The notes under the pieces: model-generated
What the model saw: the letters and a program-made list of their open reading frames with translations, nothing else
The model's database searches: none
Told to the model about the DNA's origin: nothing
Position numbers and translations under genes: made by a program
Assembly: GCA_947258585.1 (NCBI GenBank)
Contig: CAMYIZ010000004.1
Location: 24,409-88,408 of the forward strand
Reading direction: 5' to 3'
DNA from: an uncultured Haliea sp.
Lineage (GTDB): Bacteria > Pseudomonadota > Gammaproteobacteria > Pseudomonadales > Halieaceae
DNA length: 64,000 nt
Shown: in pieces, positions 1-9,469 of the stretch
Layout: every line of letters begins with the position of its first letter
Numbering within the stretch: position 1 is the first letter of the stretch

Positions 1-629
1 AGCAAGGCCTCGCAATAGTTGTCGATGCCCAGGCCACCGGTGCAGAGAAAGCCGTCGGCCACGCGCGCCGCCCTGTCGATGGCTGGCGGTGCCATGCCTC
101 CCAGCAGGATTTTCGGCGCGTGTACCGGCGCCGGTGTCACGCTCAGGTCACCCACTGTGAAGCGCTTGCCGCTGAAATTCACCGGCTTGCCGGACCAGCT
201 GCGGCGGATGACCTCAATACCCTCCTCCACCAGGCTCGGACGATGTGACAGCTGGCGCCCGAACTGGTCGAACTCCAGCTGCCGGTAGCCGATGCCGACG
301 CCGAGATCGAAGCGGCCGCCACTGAGCAGCGACACCGTGGCGCAGTCCTCGGCCATGCGGACCGGGTCGTGCAGCGGCAGCAACATGAGGTTGGTGCCGA
401 TATGCATGTTGCGGGTGCGCGCGGCTATTGCCGCGGCGAGCACCAGCGGGGACGGGGTATAACCGTCGTCGCAGAAGTGGTGCTCGGTCAGCCAGGCGGA
501 GTCGAAACCGAGTTCTTCAGCGGCGGCAATCTGGTCCAGTCGGCTGGCGTAGAACTGCTCGAAGTCCTCGCGCCAGGGCGCAGGATTACGAAAGTCGTAC
601 CACAGTCCATAGTTGACAGGTGTGCTCAT
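1..629 (-). CDS. Luciferase-like (LLM-class) flavin oxidoreductase, 3' end outside the window
   Basis: Read from the complementary strand the frame is open from an ATG at 629 to the left edge, so about 209 N-terminal residues are seen and the C-terminus is missing. It starts MSTPVNYGLWYDFRNP and contains AAEELGFDSAWLTEHHF, a GTNLMLLPLHDPVRMAED segment, the LLSGGRFDLGVGIGYR motif and LLGGMAPPAIDRAARVADGF. These are the landmarks of the bacterial-luciferase-like TIM-barrel family, which uses FMNH2 or F420 to oxidise or reduce small organic substrates. It lies 18 bases after the alpha/beta hydrolase on the same strand, so it is probably the last visible gene of the lipid-catabolism operon. The cofactor and substrate cannot be told from sequence. 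Confidence 0.85.
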   Translation of the reverse strand, partial: MSTPVNYGLWYDFRNPAPWREDFEQFYASRLDQIAAAEELGFDSAWLTEHHFCDDGYTPSPLVLAAAIAARTRNMHIGTNLMLLPLHDPVRMAEDCATVSLLSGGRFDLGVGIGYRQLEFDQFGRQLSHRPSLVEEGIEVIRRSWSGKPVNFSGKRFTVGDLSVTPAPVHAPKILLGGMAPPAIDRAARVADGFLCTGGLGIDNYCEAL

Positions 630-647
630 GATGCAATTCTCCGGGGA

Positions 648-1454
648 TCAGGCGATTTCGGCAAGAAAGGCGAGCAGGTCGCTGTTGTAGCGCTGCGCCT
701 CTTCGATGAAGGGTGCGTGGCCGACTCCCTCGTATTCCACGACCCGGGCATTGGCGTTGTTCGCCCCGACCCAGCGGCAAATATCCGGGGCGACAAATAC
801 ATCTTCGGTCCCGACGAAGGACAAAATCGGCAGCGCAAGGGCGGCCAGCTGCTGCCGCTGGTCGAGCTGCGCCAGCTGGCCCAGCGTTACGTGCGCCATC
901 GGCGACGCAGCGCAGAATACCTGCCACATCCAGTCGACCAGCGGCTCGCCGACCTCTTTCGCGCAAACTGCCTGCGACAGGCCCGCCAGGAATCCGATGC
1001 GGTCGGCCTGCAGGGCCGCTACCGTACCCGCCATGTCTTCTTCCGTGCCGCCGGCTTCGAAACCCGGCTTGCGGGTGTAGATCGGCGTCGCCCCGCCGGT
1101 CAGAACCAGTCCGGCGCAGCGCTTGCCCAGTCGGTCGGCCGCTTCCACCGCTACCGCGCCGCCCAGGGACCAGCCGTTCAACACCACCGACTCCAGGCCC
1201 AGTTCCGCCACCAGCGCCACGACATCGCCCGCGATCGCGAGAATACCCAGGTCGGCAAAGTCCTTGTCGGAAAGCCCGCAACCACGGTGGTCGATCATCA
1301 CCACCCGGTGCCCCGCGCCAAGCAGGGCCGGCAGGGTGTTGTCCCAGGCCCGGCAACTGAATCCCCAACCGTGGATCAGCAGGATCGCGCTGCTGCCGCT
1401 GCCGTAGTCCTCGTAGTAGACGCTCTTGCCACAATCGGTTTTCAGGTAAGCCAT
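648..1454 (-). CDS. Alpha/beta-fold hydrolase
   Basis: A 268-residue serine hydrolase. LLIHGWGFSCRAWD near residue 27 forms the oxyanion-hole region, VVLNGWSLGGAVAVE near residue 92 is the nucleophile elbow (Ser in GWSLGG), GTEDVFVAP near residue 215 supplies the acid and GVGHAPFIEEA near residue 243 the catalytic His. The size and cap are typical of haloperoxidase/esterase-like enzymes. The ATG at 1454 follows an AAGGA ribosome site and lies 4 bases after the TetR gene stop, so the two are co-transcribed. The substrate is unknown. The setting with acyl-CoA synthetase and acyl-CoA dehydrogenase suggests ester or lactone hydrolysis in a lipid or terpenoid pathway, which is inference. Confidence 0.9.
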   Translation of the reverse strand: MAYLKTDCGKSVYYEDYGSGSSAILLIHGWGFSCRAWDNTLPALLGAGHRVVMIDHRGCGLSDKDFADLGILAIAGDVVALVAELGLESVVLNGWSLGGAVAVEAADRLGKRCAGLVLTGGATPIYTRKPGFEAGGTEEDMAGTVAALQADRIGFLAGLSQAVCAKEVGEPLVDWMWQVFCAASPMAHVTLGQLAQLDQRQQLAALALPILSFVGTEDVFVAPDICRWVGANNANARVVEYEGVGHAPFIEEAQRYNSDLLAFLAEIA

Positions 1455-1458
1455 AGTC

Positions 1459-2103
1459 CTATTCCTTCTTGCTGAGAAGTCGTTTTATGTTGGATTCGTA
1501 GTCATTGAATATCGCCGGCAAATCCAGGGCTTCGGCATTCACCAGCCACTGGTAGATGATGCCAAAGATAAACGCATTGAACTGCACCGAGAACTGCTCC
1601 GGGTTGATCACGGGGTCTATCTCACCGGCCTCGATACCGCCGCGGACCCAGCGGGCGGCGTCCTCGCGATAGACCCGGTGGTGGTCAGCCAGCTTGCTGC
1701 GAATCCTGGAATCGTGCCCGAGTGACTCGTACCAGAGGATGTACATGGCGCGCATGTAGTTGGCCTCTGCGGTAAGAAAGTCGCGCAGCGCGTCCAGCGC
1801 CGCCAGCACCGCCTCGATTCCGGTCTTGCCGCCGACGTAGCTGGTCAGGTGCTCCTTCCAGCGACCGTCGAAGCGCACGAACAGCTTGTTGAGGAAGCCC
1901 TCTTTCGACCCGAAGCGGGAGTGTGCGAGTCCGCGGCTGTAACCCGCCAGCTCGCCGATCTCCTTGAGCGTGGTGCGCTCGGTGCCGCGCTCAATGATCA
2001 ACTCGATGGCGGCCTCGAACATGCGCTTGTCAGATAGAGCCGTACGCTCCGCCTGGGTCCTGCGCCGGGTCGTCGCCTCCGGTCCCTTTGCCTGTGGTCT
2101 CAT
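1459..2103 (-). CDS. TetR/AcrR family transcriptional regulator
   Basis: A 214-residue repressor of the TetR family. The N-terminal helix-turn-helix covers roughly residues 20-66, with MFEAAIELIIERGTERTTLKEIGELAGYSRG and the conserved continuation FGSKEGFLNKLF. The rest is a helical ligand-binding domain. The ATG at 2103 is preferred over the adjacent TTG at 2106; GGAG lies 8 bases upstream. It sits within the acyl-CoA synthetase/hydrolase gene run and is likely its own-operon regulator, sensing an acyl-CoA or the free substrate (inference from family habits). A dyad in the 5526-5711 divergent region is a plausible operator. Confidence 0.92.
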   Translation of the reverse strand: MRPQAKGPEATTRRRTQAERTALSDKRMFEAAIELIIERGTERTTLKEIGELAGYSRGLAHSRFGSKEGFLNKLFVRFDGRWKEHLTSYVGGKTGIEAVLAALDALRDFLTAEANYMRAMYILWYESLGHDSRIRSKLADHHRVYREDAARWVRGGIEAGEIDPVINPEQFSVQFNAFIFGIIYQWLVNAEALDLPAIFNDYESNIKRLLSKKE

Positions 2104-2120
2104 CAACTGTTCTCCACGAT

Positions 2121-2145
2121 GGCAACCTTCAGGGCAAAGGTTGCC
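2121..2145. repeat. Perfect 9-bp inverted repeat between acyl-CoA synthetase and tetR
   Basis: GGCAACCTT, a 7-base loop and AAGGTTGCC sit just after the synthetase stop codon and about 18 bases before the tetR start. On the plus strand it is followed by a T-rich stretch, but on the transcribed minus strand there is no U tract. It may be an mRNA processing or stabilising hairpin, a weak attenuator or an operator. Confidence 0.5.
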
Positions 2146-2146
2146 G

Positions 2147-3760
<1,614 letters not shown>

Positions 3761-3774
3761 GTTCAATTGTCTCC

Positions 3775-4797
3775 TTACCAGCGACCTTTGGCCGCCGCTT
3801 CCGCCTCGGCCAACAGGGCTGGCACATCGTACTCCAGACCGCGGGCATAGGCAGAATCGACCTTGCCCTGGCGATAGAGTGCATAGGCGCCCTCGACAAT
3901 CGCCGCCAGCCGCCAGAAGGCGAAGCACAAATAGTAATCAAGATTGTTCAGGGGATAGCCGGTGGCAGTGCCCCAGCGCTCCGCCAGCGCTCGCCGGCTG
4001 ATGATCCCGTCGCGCCGGCTCACGGCCTGAATATGCTGGAACCCGGGCGGGTCGAGATCGCGCGGACCCCAGAACATCAGGAACAGGCCGAGATCCGCAA
4101 GGGGATCGCCGATAGTCGCCAGCTCCCAGTCAATGACGGCAGCGAGCCCGGGACGATCCGGATGCGACAGGGTATTGTCGAGATGGTAGTCACCGTGCAC
4201 GAGACCGACGGGGCCCTCCGCGGGCAGGTTGGCCAGCAGCCAGTCCGCGAGCTCCTGCAGCAGGGGCAGTTCCCGCACCGGCGCCTCGGCCCGCACCGCC
4301 TGCCAGCGGGTGATCTGGCGGCGCAGGAAATTGTCCGGATTGCCAAAACTTTCCAGCCCGATGTCGCGCCAGGGCGCCCGGTGGATGGCGGCCAGCTCAT
4401 CCACCAGGTCCTCGCCCAGGCGGTTGACGCTGGCGGCTGTGTCCCGGTAGGCCGGCGGCAGGGTATCGGTAATGGCGACGCCGTTGACGTGGGACACCAG
4501 CAGGAACGGCCGGCCAATAACCGCAGGATCCTCGCACCAGCCCATGACCTTTGGCGCCTTGACATGACCCTGGATGGCACGCAGCACCGTGGCCTCCCGC
4601 TCTATGCCGCGGTGCGCCGTGGCCGAGATCGTGTTCTCCGGCGGCGTGCGCAGCACCAGCGGCCCGCTGTCGGTTTCCAGCAGCAGAGTCAGGTTGGCGT
4701 TGCCGCCACTCAGGGCCCTGGCGACCCTGGCGCCCGGCATGCCCACTTCGGCGGCGATCCACGCCGCCAGCGGCTTGTCGAACGGGTGCTCACTCAT
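3775..4797 (-). CDS. APH-fold phosphotransferase (ACAD10/11-like kinase)
   Basis: A 340-residue protein of the aminoglycoside-phosphotransferase/choline-kinase fold. The catalytic loop GLVHGDYHLDN and the metal-binding VIDWELATIGDPLADLG are both intact, and the N-terminus has the ATP-binding strand region SGGNANLTLLLET. In human ACAD10/ACAD11 such a domain is fused to an acyl-CoA dehydrogenase and phosphorylates 4-hydroxy fatty acyl-CoAs. Here the dehydrogenase is the divergent gene at 5712, so a similar role in hydroxyacyl-CoA breakdown is reasonable but inferred. Its ATG overlaps the SDR stop codon in an ATGA arrangement, which fixes the start at 4797 and implies translational coupling. Confidence 0.88.
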   Translation of the reverse strand: MSEHPFDKPLAAWIAAEVGMPGARVARALSGGNANLTLLLETDSGPLVLRTPPENTISATAHRGIEREATVLRAIQGHVKAPKVMGWCEDPAVIGRPFLLVSHVNGVAITDTLPPAYRDTAASVNRLGEDLVDELAAIHRAPWRDIGLESFGNPDNFLRRQITRWQAVRAEAPVRELPLLQELADWLLANLPAEGPVGLVHGDYHLDNTLSHPDRPGLAAVIDWELATIGDPLADLGLFLMFWGPRDLDPPGFQHIQAVSRRDGIISRRALAERWGTATGYPLNNLDYYLCFAFWRLAAIVEGAYALYRQGKVDSAYARGLEYDVPALLAEAEAAAKGRW

Positions 4798-5525
4798 CCC
4801 GGGACCCCGAAACTGCTCAGCAGCCCGCCATCCACCGGAACGAAGGCGCCGGTCATGTAGCGGGAGCGGGCCACCCACTCCACCACCTGGGCAATCTCCC
4901 CGGGCTCGCCGTAGCGCCCCAGGGGTATGGTCTTGCGCATGGCTTCCAGCGCCTTCTCCGACAAGCCGCCGGTCATCTCGGTCAGCACCAGACCGGGAAT
5001 CACCAGGTTGACGGTGATGCCGCGGGCGGCGAATTCCACCGCCAGCGCCCGCGTCAGCCCCGCCAGTCCCGCTTTCGAGGCCGCGTAGGCGGAGTCCCCC
5101 GGAAAGCCGCGGAAGCCGACCACGGCGCCGACATTAATGACCGCACTACCGGCCCCGAGGTGCGGGTCCGCGGCACGGATAACATTGACCGCGCCGCGCA
5201 GGTTCACGTCAAGCACGCTGTCCCAGTCATCCAGGGCGATGCGGCCGATGCGGCCGCCACGGTGCAGCCCGGCGTTGTTCACCACCACATCAATCGTGCC
5301 CCAGTGCGCGACCACCGCCGCCACTGCCGCGTTTACCGCCTCGGCATCGCTGACATCGGCACGACAGGCCATGCAGTTTTCGCCCAGCTCATGGGCCAGG
5401 CTTTCGACATCCGCGCCGCGGGCAAGGATAGCGACCTTGTCCCCTGCGGCAAGCGCACATTCGGCGACCGCGCGGCCTATACCGCGGGACGCCCCCGTAA
5501 CGAACCAGATTTTTTGGTCTACCAT
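4794..5525 (-). CDS. Short-chain dehydrogenase/reductase (SDR)
   Basis: A 243-residue classical SDR. TGASRGIG near residue 11 is the NAD(P)-binding motif, NNAG follows at about residue 87, the active-site YAASK is near residue 145, and LVIPGLVLTEMT follows. It probably oxidises a hydroxyacyl or hydroxysteroid-like intermediate for the neighbouring acyl-CoA enzymes (inference). It is the first gene of the minus-strand run, facing the acyl-CoA dehydrogenase across a 186-base regulatory gap. The ATG at 5525 has only a weak ribosome site. Confidence 0.92.
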   Translation of the reverse strand: MVDQKIWFVTGASRGIGRAVAECALAAGDKVAILARGADVESLAHELGENCMACRADVSDAEAVNAAVAAVVAHWGTIDVVVNNAGLHRGGRIGRIALDDWDSVLDVNLRGAVNVIRAADPHLGAGSAVINVGAVVGFRGFPGDSAYAASKAGLAGLTRALAVEFAARGITVNLVIPGLVLTEMTGGLSEKALEAMRKTIPLGRYGEPGEIAQVVEWVARSRYMTGAFVPVDGGLLSSFGVPG

Positions 5526-5559
5526 TGTATTGAATCAGCCCGAGTGAGTTTATTATTTG

Positions 5560-5578
5560 CTTGTTTGCATCTAACAAG
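5560..5578. promoter_or_regulatory. Candidate TetR operator in the divergent promoter region
   Basis: CTTGTTTGCATCTAACAAG is a 6-7-6 inverted repeat in the AT-rich 5526-5711 gap between the divergent SDR operon and acyl-CoA dehydrogenase. Its spacing and position fit an operator for the TetR regulator encoded in the operon. There is no experimental or comparative support in this window. Confidence 0.4.
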
Positions 5579-5711
5579 TCTAAACTAGGCCCCGCTCAAG
5601 TCAAGCAAAAGAAACAGTGCCGGCGACATGACACCGGCCACAGGACTGGCGTCAGAGGCTCAGAGCCACCCGACGCCCGCACTTACAAACCCGCAATAAA
5701 AGGATACCACC

Positions 5712-7010
5712 GTGAGTTGGAGCTTTGAGACTGACCCTGAATTCCAGCAGCAGCTGGACTGGATTGCAACCTTTACCCGGGAAGAAATTGAGCCGCTGGA
5801 TCTGGTCTTCCGTGGCCCCGGGGACCCCTGGGATCCGAATTCCCCCGCCGCCAAGGCGATGGCGCCACTGAAGGAAATCGTCAAGCAGAAGCGCCTGTGG
5901 GCCTGCCATATCGGGCCGGAGCTCGGCGGCCAGGGCTACGGCCAGGTCAAACTGGGCCTGATGAACGAAATCCTCGGCCGCAGTCGTTTCGGCCCCAGCG
6001 TTTTCGGTTGCCAGGCACCGGATTCCGGCAATGCGGAAATCCTCGCCCACTACGGCACCGAGGACCAGAAGAAGCGTTTCCTGCAGCCCCTGCTGGACGG
6101 CAACATCGCCTCCTGCTATTCCATGACCGAGCCCCAGGCGGGTGCGGATCCGGCGGAATTCACCTGCACCGCGACCCGGGACGGGGACGAGTGGGTCATC
6201 AACGGCGAGAAATGGTTCGCTTCCCACGCGCGCTTCTCCGAGTTCCTGCTGGTCATGGTTGTCACCAACACCGACGTTCCCATCCATGAAGGGGCCTCCA
6301 TCGTGCTGGTGGAAAAAGGCACCCCGGGCATGGAAATCCTGCGCAACTCTGCCGTGGGCCCCTATGTGGAACAGGGTGACGGCGTCCACGCCTACATCCG
6401 CTTCAGCAACTGCCGCGTGCCTGCGGACAACCTGCTGGGTGAAGAAGGCAAGGGCTTCCTGGTCGCCCAGACCCGTCTCGGCGGTGGCCGCGTGCACCAC
6501 GCCATGCGCAGTGTCGGTGTGCTGAAGAAAGCCATGGACATGATGTGCGAGCGCGTCCTCAGCCGGACCACCAAGGGTGAGCCGCTGGGCAGCAAGCAAA
6601 TGACCCAGGACAAGATTGCCGACTCCTATACCCAGATCCTGCAGTACCGCCTGCACGTACTGTATACCGCCTGGCTGATCGACAAGTACAAGGAGTACAA
6701 CCGCGAGGTGCGCAAGGAAATCGCCGCGATCAAGGCCGCGACGCCCAAGGTGCTGCAGGAAGTGATTTATCGCGCCATGCACCTGCACGGCAGCCTGGGC
6801 ATGTCGGATGAAGTGCCGCTGATGAACATGTGGGCCAACATCCCGGAACTGGGTGTGGTCGACGGTCCCTCGGAGGTCCACAAGATCACCGTGGCGCGGA
6901 CCGTGCTGCGCGACTACAAACCGGCACCGGGCCTGTTCCCCACCTACCACACGCCCACCCAGCGCGAAGCGGCCATGAAGAAGTACGGCCACTTCCTCGA
7001 CCAGGCCTGA
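5712..7010 (+). CDS. Acyl-CoA dehydrogenase
   Basis: A 432-residue flavoprotein that introduces the alpha-beta double bond into an acyl-CoA. Landmarks are CYSMTEPQAGADP near residue 136, the WVINGEKWFASHA strand, RLGGGRVHHAMRSVG, and the C-terminal HLHGSLGMSDEVPL with VDGPSEVHKITVARTVLRDY. It matches the longer ACAD10/11-like group, consistent with the APH-like kinase encoded across the divergent promoter. The GTG start at 5712 has AAGGA 7 bases upstream. The regulatory region is shared with the SDR operon. Confidence 0.93.
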   Translation: MSWSFETDPEFQQQLDWIATFTREEIEPLDLVFRGPGDPWDPNSPAAKAMAPLKEIVKQKRLWACHIGPELGGQGYGQVKLGLMNEILGRSRFGPSVFGCQAPDSGNAEILAHYGTEDQKKRFLQPLLDGNIASCYSMTEPQAGADPAEFTCTATRDGDEWVINGEKWFASHARFSEFLLVMVVTNTDVPIHEGASIVLVEKGTPGMEILRNSAVGPYVEQGDGVHAYIRFSNCRVPADNLLGEEGKGFLVAQTRLGGGRVHHAMRSVGVLKKAMDMMCERVLSRTTKGEPLGSKQMTQDKIADSYTQILQYRLHVLYTAWLIDKYKEYNREVRKEIAAIKAATPKVLQEVIYRAMHLHGSLGMSDEVPLMNMWANIPELGVVDGPSEVHKITVARTVLRDYKPAPGLFPTYHTPTQREAAMKKYGHFLDQA

Positions 7011-7028
7011 CCGCCACCGGGGAGCAAT

Positions 7029-7068
7029 CGGCAGGAGCTCGCTGGCCCAGGCCAGCGGGCTCCTACCG
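7029..7068. repeat. Long imperfect palindrome (REP-like/convergent terminator)
   Basis: CGGCAGGAGCTCGCTGGCC, a 2-base loop and GGCCAGCGGGCTCCTACCG form an about 19-bp stem with two mismatches between the convergent acyl-CoA dehydrogenase and CMD genes. It overlaps the last codon and stop of the CMD gene. The TAGGAGC/GCTCCTA ends resemble extragenic palindromes that are repeated in many gammaproteobacteria. There is no U tract, so it may block exonuclease or act as a factor-dependent end. Confidence 0.6.
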
Positions 7069-7578
7069 CGGTACGCTGATCTCCAGCCGCGGCATTGCCT
7101 CGGGCATCCCGCCCAGGGCCACGGCGCAGCGCGAGGAGCCATTGAACCACGCTACCAGCAACGAGAGATGCAGTAACTCATCCTCACGGAACGCCTCCAG
7201 CAAATCCTGCTGGAGCGACTCCGGAATCCCTGCCGGGTCAAGATTGTACTGGTCGACAAAGGCCACCAGCAGCCGCTCCCGTTCGCTGAGCCCCGCCATC
7301 GGATCGTCCTGGCGGATGACCTGAACCTTGTCCTCGGTCAGGCCGTCTGCGATGGCCACATCGTAGCGCACCGCCTGACACATCACGCAGCCCGTGTGGC
7401 GGGCATTGCGCAGGCGCGCCAGTTCCACTTCAGCTGCGCTGAGGGGCCCCGCATCCCAGATTGCCGCGTTCAGCGCCAGGTAGTGATCCAGGGTTTCCGG
7501 CACAATACCCAGCGCGGAGTCCCTGATAACGTTGCCGGTACTCCCCGCGGGGGGGCTTACCCTCGCTGTGCTAGCCAT
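7063..7578 (-). CDS. Carboxymuconolactone decarboxylase/AhpD-like protein with CxxC
   Basis: A 171-residue all-helical protein of the AhpD/CMD fold. The segment RHTGCVMCQAVRYDVA near residue 106 holds the redox-active CxxC, which in AhpD works as an alkylhydroperoxidase thiol relay. LNAAIWDAGPLSAAEVELARLRNA before it is typical of the family. A peroxide-reducing or general redox role is likely, but many members have no known substrate. Its start overlaps the end of the next gene upstream by 8 bases, and AGGAGG precedes the ATG. The two AhpD-like genes therefore form one unit. Confidence 0.85.
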   Translation of the reverse strand: MASTARVSPPAGSTGNVIRDSALGIVPETLDHYLALNAAIWDAGPLSAAEVELARLRNARHTGCVMCQAVRYDVAIADGLTEDKVQVIRQDDPMAGLSERERLLVAFVDQYNLDPAGIPESLQQDLLEAFREDELLHLSLLVAWFNGSSRCAVALGGMPEAMPRLEISVPR

Positions 7579-8029
7579 GTTGCTTGCCTCCTGCGGGTGC
7601 TGCCTGCCAGATCAGACCCAGGCGAATGAAGCCATCGAACACTCCCAGCCCCTGCAGCAGCGCCACCAACCCCGCCTCGCCATGGTGCTGCTTGACCGCA
7701 TCGGCCAGGGCATCGGTAATCGCCCCGCAGTCCATGGCATGCACCTCCGCAAGCTCCAGGCAGGCCCGCTCGGCAGCGGAAAAGACCGCTGCGCTGTGCC
7801 AGTTCTGCAGCTGCTCGCGCTTGCCGGCGGCCACCGGATACTCCGCCAGGGCAAAGTCGGCGTCACTGCGGTGCAGCTGCGCCAGGCGCAGGCGACACAG
7901 CTCCATGGTTTCCGGCGGCAGCTGTGACAGCGGGTAGAAGCTGGCGTGAAGCCGCTGGAAGTGTTCGCCTATGGCGGGCAGGCGGCCCATGAGCTGCGCC
8001 CGGTTCAAATCTCCTGCAATCCAGCTCAT
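7571..8029 (-). CDS. AhpD-like fold protein without CxxC
   Basis: A 152-residue protein resembling the carboxymuconolactone decarboxylase family: PPETMELCRLRLAQLHRSDAD, then FSAAERACLELAEVHAM and a helical C-terminus. In place of the usual CxxC it has LCRLRLAQLHRSDA, so the catalytic pair seen in its neighbour is missing. It may be a non-catalytic partner or use other chemistry. The ATG at 8029 is chosen because AGGAG lies 9 bases upstream; an earlier start at 8080 or 8047 would add 6-17 residues. It overlaps the downstream CMD gene by 8 bases. Confidence 0.7.
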   Translation of the reverse strand: MSWIAGDLNRAQLMGRLPAIGEHFQRLHASFYPLSQLPPETMELCRLRLAQLHRSDADFALAEYPVAAGKREQLQNWHSAAVFSAAERACLELAEVHAMDCGAITDALADAVKQHHGEAGLVALLQGLGVFDGFIRLGLIWQAAPAGGKQHG

Positions 8030-8076
8030 TCGAGCTTGCTCCTGCATGGCCTGATTATCGTTGCACAAACGCGGGG

Positions 8077-8496
8077 TCAACCGCCAAAGCCCTCGCCGGG
8101 GCTTGCCTCCGCCATCCGGATCAGGCGGCTATCTGCAACCGCGACCTGGCGGTGCACCACGGCCTTGCGATAGTCCTCATCGGTCACCATGGCCATGAAG
8201 GCGCCGGCGTCGGGATAGCGGGCAATGAAGGCAATATCCCAATGCTCCTCTGCCGGCCCGATCACCACGCACTCGGGGCGACCGCGCCAGATGATGCTGC
8301 CGCCCAGACGCTGGAAGATCGGACCGCTGTCCCGACCGTAACGGGCATAGGCCTTGGCGCCGGTTACCGTTTCCCCATCGGGGTAGGTGGCGCTGGCATT
8401 GAGACGAATCAGGTTCAGCATCATGATCGGGGTGTCCCGCGGCAGTTGCTTGAACTGGTCGAACTGTTCGCGGCTGGGGTCGACATTGTTGCTCAT
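8077..8496 (-). CDS. DUF1330 domain protein (dimeric ferredoxin-like fold)
   Basis: A 139-residue cytoplasmic protein. Key segments are PIMMLNLIRLNASATYPDG, then AYARYGRDSGPIFQRLGG, VVIGPAEEHWDIAFIARYPD and FMAMVTDEDYRKAVVHRQVAVADSRLIRM, which give the DUF1330/NIPSNAP-like dimeric alpha-beta barrel pattern. The biochemical function of this family is unknown. AGGA lies 7 bases before the ATG at 8496. It precedes the two AhpD-like genes on the same strand and may be co-transcribed with them. Confidence 0.83.
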   Translation of the reverse strand: MSNNVDPSREQFDQFKQLPRDTPIMMLNLIRLNASATYPDGETVTGAKAYARYGRDSGPIFQRLGGSIIWRGRPECVVIGPAEEHWDIAFIARYPDAGAFMAMVTDEDYRKAVVHRQVAVADSRLIRMAEASPGEGFGG

Positions 8497-8557
8497 ACCT
8501 TGGTCCTTTTTTTATGATCGTCGCTATGCAAGAGGCAATTTGCTGCCGGAGCAGCGG

Positions 8558-9460
8558 TCAGGCCACCACGTGCCGCAGCACCGCGCCGTAGCCTTTGCAG
8601 GCCGGCACATCGTCCAGGGCGTGACGGGCGCGCAGGTGGCGGCGCAGCGCTGCCAGATGATAGCAGGGCACGCTGGCCATGAAGTGATGCTCCAGGTGAT
8701 AGTTGACACCGTTGGGCGCGAGCACGATGCGCTGCCACCAGGGCGCGTCGACGGTGCGGGTATTTTGCCGCGGGTCCGGGTGGTACAGGTCGGGCACCGC
8801 GGCGTGCTCGGCAATCTGGCGCAGGCGAATGACCAGCATGTAGGCTGTGAGGAAGGTCCCCAGCCACAGCAGATAGACCCAGCCGATGCCGCAGGCCAGC
8901 AGCAGCAGGAACAGCAGCCCCTGCACCAGCAGCTGGCTGACAAAGGGCGCGGCACTGGCACGCTTCTCATCGCTGGTGATGCCCGCCGCGCCGCGCAGAA
9001 TACTCGCCAGCAGCTTGATCCCCGTGCGACCGCTCAGGTCGCGCAGCACCTTGCGGCGGAAACTGGCGCGGGACACGGGATAACTGGCGTAGTTGGGCAG
9101 GTCCGGATCCTCCACGGTGCCCGCCAGGCGATGGTGGCGCAAATGCCCGCGGGCGTAGGATGGCATGTCGTTGAACACCGGCAGGGCGCAGAGCCACTGC
9201 CCCACGACCTGGTTGAGCCAAGGAGTGCGGAACAGGGTGCGGTGTCCAGCCTCGTGAGTGAGTACCGCGAGCCCAAGCTGGCGCCCCGCCAGCAGCGGCA
9301 CCGCCAGCAGGATAAGCAGCGGGTGCGGATACATCCCGACCAGGGCAAAAATGGCGACAATGCCCAGCCAGTTGCCCAAGACCAGCCGCCAGGCCTGCAG
9401 ATCGCTCCTGGCGGTGAACTGCGCGACCTCCTCTGGGCTTAAATAGTCAGCGACTCTCAT
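8558..9460 (-). CDS. Membrane-bound fatty acid desaturase
   Basis: A 300-residue integral membrane di-iron enzyme. All three histidine boxes are present: HEAGHR near residue 89, HLRHH near residue 125 and HLEHHF near residue 255, with hydrophobic stretches around residues 30-75 and 190-215. It would insert a double bond into an acyl chain with O2 and a ferredoxin-type donor, or hydroxylate a related lipid. It lies 9 bases downstream of the acetyl-CoA hydrolase gene, so co-transcription is likely. Regiospecificity cannot be read from sequence. Confidence 0.9.
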   Translation of the reverse strand: MRVADYLSPEEVAQFTARSDLQAWRLVLGNWLGIVAIFALVGMYPHPLLILLAVPLLAGRQLGLAVLTHEAGHRTLFRTPWLNQVVGQWLCALPVFNDMPSYARGHLRHHRLAGTVEDPDLPNYASYPVSRASFRRKVLRDLSGRTGIKLLASILRGAAGITSDEKRASAAPFVSQLLVQGLLFLLLLACGIGWVYLLWLGTFLTAYMLVIRLRQIAEHAAVPDLYHPDPRQNTRTVDAPWWQRIVLAPNGVNYHLEHHFMASVPCYHLAALRRHLRARHALDDVPACKGYGAVLRHVVA

Positions 9461-9469
9461 GCTTCGATT

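Noticed and set aside
369..1475. Long plus-strand frame opposite the hydrolase
   Set aside because: Antisense shadow of the alpha/beta hydrolase and monooxygenase genes in GC-rich DNA; composition is Arg/Gln-rich without domain motifs.
5652..7142. 496-codon minus-strand frame opposite the acyl-CoA dehydrogenase
   Set aside because: Antisense shadow; the plus-strand frame holds all conserved dehydrogenase motifs.
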